The notes under the pieces were generated by a model. The model made no database searches and was not told where the DNA came from. It saw nothing but the letters and a program-made list of their open reading frames with translations. Below, in pieces: positions 4,247-5,367 of a stretch of DNA of 5,367 bases. How positions within the stretch are numbered: position 1 is the stretch's first letter; each line of letters begins with the position of its first letter. Source of the stretch: Pseudomonadota bacterium (GTDB taxonomy: Bacteria > Pseudomonadota > Gammaproteobacteria > Burkholderiales > Rhodocyclaceae). The translations under genes were made by a program, and so were the position numbers. Location: contig JAJZPJ010000181.1 of the NCBI GenBank assembly GCA_021811225.1, positions 1-5,367 of the forward strand, in the 5' to 3' direction.

Positions 4247-5367
4247 ATGTTCAAATTCTCGCTGGTAGATTTTTCCATCCGCCGCCCGAAGCTGGTGCTG
4301 CTGTTGGTCGGACTGCTGACCCTGCTGTTCCTCACCCAGTTTCCGAAGATCCGCACGGATACCAACCCGAAGCACATGCTGCCGGCGACCTCGGACGTTA
4401 GGGTCTGGAACAACAAGGTGGACAAAACTTTCGGACTCTACGCGGACACCATCGTCGTCGGCGTGGAAAATGATGCGGGAGTGCTCAACCGGGCGACCCT
4501 CGGCCGCATTGCCCGTATCACCGACGGCATTCTCGGGCTGAACGGCGTGGCCTCGCGCGACGTCAGCAGTTTCTCGACGATCACCAACGTGACCGCCGAG
4601 GCGGGCAGCCTCAACGTCGGGCCGCTCATGCCGGCCGCCCCCAAGACCGACGCCGACGTCGAAGCACTGCGGGCGGCCCTGTTCGGCAACCCGCTGTTCG
4701 TCAATCGCGTCATCTCCCAGGACGGCAAAACCACGGCCATCTACGTGCCGCTGGAGAAAGGCGCCAACGGCGCGAAGATCGCCGACAAAATCCGGGCGAT
4801 CATAGCCAAAGAAAAGGGACCTGAACACTATTACATCGCCGGCGACCCGGTGGCGCGGGACACCTTCGGCGCCGAGATGTTCAAGCTGATGGCGATCTTC
4901 TCGCCCATCGCCGGCATGATCATGTTTGCGGCAATCCAGTACATGTTCCGCAACCTGGCGCTATCCGCGGCCATGATGGGCGTGTCCATGGTGGCGATCA
5001 TCTGGAGCATGGGCCTGCTGATCGGGGCGGGCTTCCCGGTGCACATCATGAGTTCGATGGCACCCGTCTTCCTCATGGCGATCGCCACGGACAGCATCCA
5101 CATCTTCAACGAATTCTATTTCCGCTACCGGGAACGGGGCGACAAGCTGGCGGCGATCCGCGAGACCATGGCAGCGGTGAGCCGTCCGGTGCGCTTTACG
5201 GCGCTCGCCACGGCGGCGGGCTTCGCCGTGCTGATCTTCATGAACATCGTGCCGGTGAAAATCTTTGGCGCCCTGATCGCCTTCGGCACGGTGGTGCTGC
5301 GCCTGCTCTCCTTCAGCGTCATCCCCGCCGTGCTCACCTTCGTGCGCGAGGACCGCCTCGTCCGCGC
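4247..5367 (+). CDS. MMPL/RND-superfamily transporter, N-terminal half (runs off right edge)
   Basis: 373 codons are visible with no stop. The layout is the N-terminal repeat of an RND protein: a first membrane helix at about 15-31, a periplasmic porter region at about 32-208, then membrane helices at about 212-230, 238-260, 267-287, 316-332 and 338-363. The visible part ends in a charged cytoplasmic stretch (FVREDRLVR) where the second repeat would follow. Full-length members are about 750-870 aa. Helix 4 carries IATDSIHIFNEF with Asp282, in the position of the proton-relay acidic residues of RND pumps. The FxIRRPK start and the short porter domain point to the MMPL-type group (relatives include HpnN hopanoid transporters and uncharacterised exporters often paired with outer-membrane lipoprotein-sorting-like proteins) rather than to AcrB-type drug pumps. 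A lipid or other hydrophobic substrate is likely but unproven. It follows the cytochrome by 125 bp on the same strand. Confidence 0.9.
   Translation, partial: MFKFSLVDFSIRRPKLVLLLVGLLTLLFLTQFPKIRTDTNPKHMLPATSDVRVWNNKVDKTFGLYADTIVVGVENDAGVLNRATLGRIARITDGILGLNGVASRDVSSFSTITNVTAEAGSLNVGPLMPAAPKTDADVEALRAALFGNPLFVNRVISQDGKTTAIYVPLEKGANGAKIADKIRAIIAKEKGPEHYYIAGDPVARDTFGAEMFKLMAIFSPIAGMIMFAAIQYMFRNLALSAAMMGVSMVAIIWSMGLLIGAGFPVHIMSSMAPVFLMAIATDSIHIFNEFYFRYRERGDKLAAIRETMAAVSRPVRFTALATAAGFAVLIFMNIVPVKIFGALIAFGTVVLRLLSFSVIPAVLTFVREDRLVR

Noticed and set aside
4202..4828. 208-codon open frame on the minus strand
   Set aside because: It is antisense to the RND transporter gene, which has a strong ribosome binding site, membrane helices and family motifs.

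Overview
The window is GC-rich, densely coding bacterial DNA that reads most like a proteobacterium. Beta- or gammaproteobacteria with multiheme cytochromes are my best guess, but no phylogenetic marker is present to prove it. It holds six protein-coding genes, two of them cut by the window edges. I see no tRNA, rRNA, CRISPR array, insertion sequence or attachment site.

Layout. On the minus strand, reading leftwards from about 870, lie a 219-aa ArsR-type helix-turn-helix regulator fused to a rhodanese domain and, 19 bp further on, the first 63 codons of a radical SAM protein of the ArsS type. On the plus strand, starting at 994, lie a 287-aa membrane di-iron fatty acid hydroxylase/sterol desaturase, a 321-aa TVP38/TMEM64 (VTT) membrane protein with a C-terminal rhodanese domain (overlapping the previous gene by 11 bp), a 418-aa membrane-anchored five-heme cytochrome c, and the first half of an MMPL-type RND transporter that runs off the right edge.

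Control. The two units diverge from a 124-bp intergenic region. It contains a good sigma70-type promoter for the regulator gene (TTGCCA, 17 bp, TAATAT on the minus strand) and a 32-bp interrupted inverted repeat (12 of 16 symmetric positions paired) that covers the -10 and start-site region. This looks like an autoregulatory ArsR-family operator and could also influence the divergent plus-strand genes.

How the genes may work together. The recurring theme is sulfane-sulfur/thiol chemistry (two separate rhodanese fusions) beside membrane-lipid functions (di-iron hydroxylase, VTT protein, MMPL transporter) and a periplasmic multiheme electron carrier. ArsS-type proteins, ArsR regulators and TVP38 proteins co-occur in arsenosugar-type clusters, so an arsenic- or sulfur-responsive module that modifies and exports a lipid is a reasonable hypothesis. 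Nothing in the window proves the substrate. All gene families here are known; the unusual part is the combination and the shared control region.
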